Assembly (NCBI GenBank): GCA_036023115.1
Contig: JAYKKT010000037.1
Coordinates: forward strand, 2,044,501 to 2,108,500
Direction of reading: 5' to 3'
Length of the DNA stretch: 64,000 bases
Source: Brasenia schreberi
Lineage: Eukaryota; Streptophyta; Magnoliopsida; Nymphaeales; Cabombaceae
Shown here piece by piece: positions 62,543-64,000 of this stretch. Made by a program: the position numbers and the translations under genes. The notes beneath the pieces are model-generated. The model worked only from the letters and a program-made list of their open reading frames with translations, ran no database searches and had not been told where the DNA came from. The stretch's first letter is position 1. Each line of letters starts with the position of its first letter.

Positions 62543-64000
62543 TGTAAACACCCCAAAATCAAATGATTTCCAAAACAAACACCTGGTTTGTAAAACCAGT
62601 TCAAAACCAATTTTGAGCTTTCGAAAACCCAGGAGTTCCAAAGCTTTAAACTTTTTGTGAAAAACTCTTTCAAAATATAGGTTTCTTAAACTCGAGCAAA
62701 AACCCAAATTTTGTAAGCAGCCAAATCAAGCAAGTGGAGCCTGATCGAAAAGCAGCTCCAAAAGCAGGTCAAAAGCTCAGAATTCAGCCCAACCTGATTA
62801 AAGTAGGACCAAAAAGCAAAAGAAGAGCCTAGGCCAAAAGCAGACTTCATCCCTAGAACATGAAATGCAAATTCAAAGCATGAAACAAAACCATCAGAAA
62901 TCCAAGCCCAAGCTTGAAAATCCAGAAATCAGACGAAATAAAGTCAGAAGGTGAGAAGGAGGTCGGACGAAAAGGTTGGGGAAAACCCAGCCCAAGACGG
63001 AGCACTAATGAAGCCTGGGCTCGTGAAAACCGCCCATCTCGAAACGCCAAGAAGGACTGAAGAAACAAAAATTTGGATTGGATCTGGACATAAATATCTA
63101 GATCCAAACCCAAATAGTGTTTGGATCGGATTTGGATTATAAAAACCAAATCAAAGATCCAAACCCAAGACCCACCCCCTTTGCCTATAAATAGAGGTGA
63201 GGGGGGGTGCAAGTTCACGTGAATTTGAAATAAGAGGCTTGGGAGAGAGCATAAAGTAAGAGAGAGAAGATTGGTGGGCTTGACTTTGTCAAGTGGGTTA
63301 GCCATATGGGCTTAGCCAAAGGGGAGATGGGCTCAAGCCATGTGAGTGTGACCTAACCTAGGGCTGCACCAATAAGAAGGACGGCTGGACTTTGATCAAG
63401 GTGTGGGCTACACAAGGTGGACCGACTCCAAGAGGTAGGTCTCTCAACCTAACCCTAAACTAGCCACTAAACCTAACCCCAAACTAGCCTAGACTTAGCC
63501 GACATGCCCCAAATCGACTCCATTTGAACCCCTAGTTGGACCATTCTCACCCAAACCGACCTATCCAACCGACTGCAACCATAACCCCAAACCGACCCTA
63601 CCTAGCCACTTCAACCCACTTAGACCTAGCCCACTTATCCCCAAACCGACCTAAACTAAACCTAGCCTAAACTCCTTAAACCGAGTGCACCTTGCACTCG
63701 GTTTTGTGCCTAGACCACATCCTTAGCCCAACCGCCTCAAGTCACTCCCCCCTACTTAGCCCCGGCTTGTCACCATACCCAACAGCACCAGCCACACCCC
63801 ACCACATCTTCCCGCACACCTGCTATGCACACCCCAACCGGCCACTACACTCCAGTAGCACAACCTTCTCGCCTGCGCCTGCCCTTGCTGCGCCAGCACC
63901 CAGCTCCCACCCCAGTCGCACCGTAGCGCCCTGCCATCACCCGCACAACACCCCCCAAGCTAGCTGCGACACCCTGTCGTGCCCTTCAGCCGCTCCATCC
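62543..64000 (+). repeat. Plus-oriented LTR (family C), running off the window
   Basis: Begins TGTAAACACCCCAAAATC, matching the start of the LTR at 23807 (minus). TATA at 63185-63194. CCTAA-type and proline-codon-rich GC-rich sequence follows to the window end. No genes. Confidence 0.85.

Overview
This window is nuclear DNA of a seed plant and is almost entirely nested Ty3/gypsy LTR retrotransposons. The best-preserved coding regions have a gag with a C-x2-H-x4-H-x4-C knuckle, an aspartic protease, a reverse transcriptase with YVDD, two RNase H domains in tandem, and an HHCC plus D,D-35-E integrase. The tandem RNase H layout is characteristic of the plant Tat lineage. LTRs are very long (about 2.9 to 3.5 kb), begin TGTAAACACC and end in TACA. 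Primer sites preserved in four elements match a tRNA 3' end reading GTCCCACCGGGCGTGCCA. I see no confident host gene, no tRNA or rRNA gene and no CRISPR. Species cannot be told from the sequence.

Layout, left to right: partial LTR (1-1065); unassigned decayed island (1066-3991); element E1, minus strand (LTR 3992-7294, interior 7295-15285, partial LTR 15286-15854); two plus-oriented LTR fragments (15855-18180, 18181-18984); gag, primer site and 5' LTR of a truncated minus element E6 (18985-23807); a 254-bp LINE fragment (23808-24061); 3' LTR and interior start of minus element E3 (24062-28439); minus element E2 (28440-43049); a minus remnant lacking the RT core (43050-44450); plus element E4 (44451-54902) with a doubled 5' LTR and no gag; a second RT-core-deleted minus element E5 (54903-62542) split by a solo LTR (57714-60940); and a plus LTR running off the window (62543-64000).

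No element looks able to move by itself. E1 is closest to intact: its terminal LTR segments differ at about 4 of 569 bases, but it has one nonsense codon, one 1-base deletion in RNase H and a separate break between its gag-pro and pol reading frames. E2 has at least six nonsense codons and a 98-bp deletion that removes RT motif A. E4 lacks gag. E5 and the 43050-44450 remnant lack the RT core. Most stop codons are C-to-T changes at CAG, CAA or CGA, as expected for deamination of methylated cytosine in silenced DNA.

The strongest unexplained signals are non-coding. Hairpins in U5, beside the polypurine tract and in the 3' untranslated region keep their pairing across diverged LTR families, with compensatory changes. 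Evening-element-like motifs sit about 100 bp upstream of a second TATA box in one LTR family. Structural oddities are a head-to-head LTR junction at 15855, an element (E2) whose two LTRs are of different sub-lineages, and two remnants that share the same RT-core replacement.
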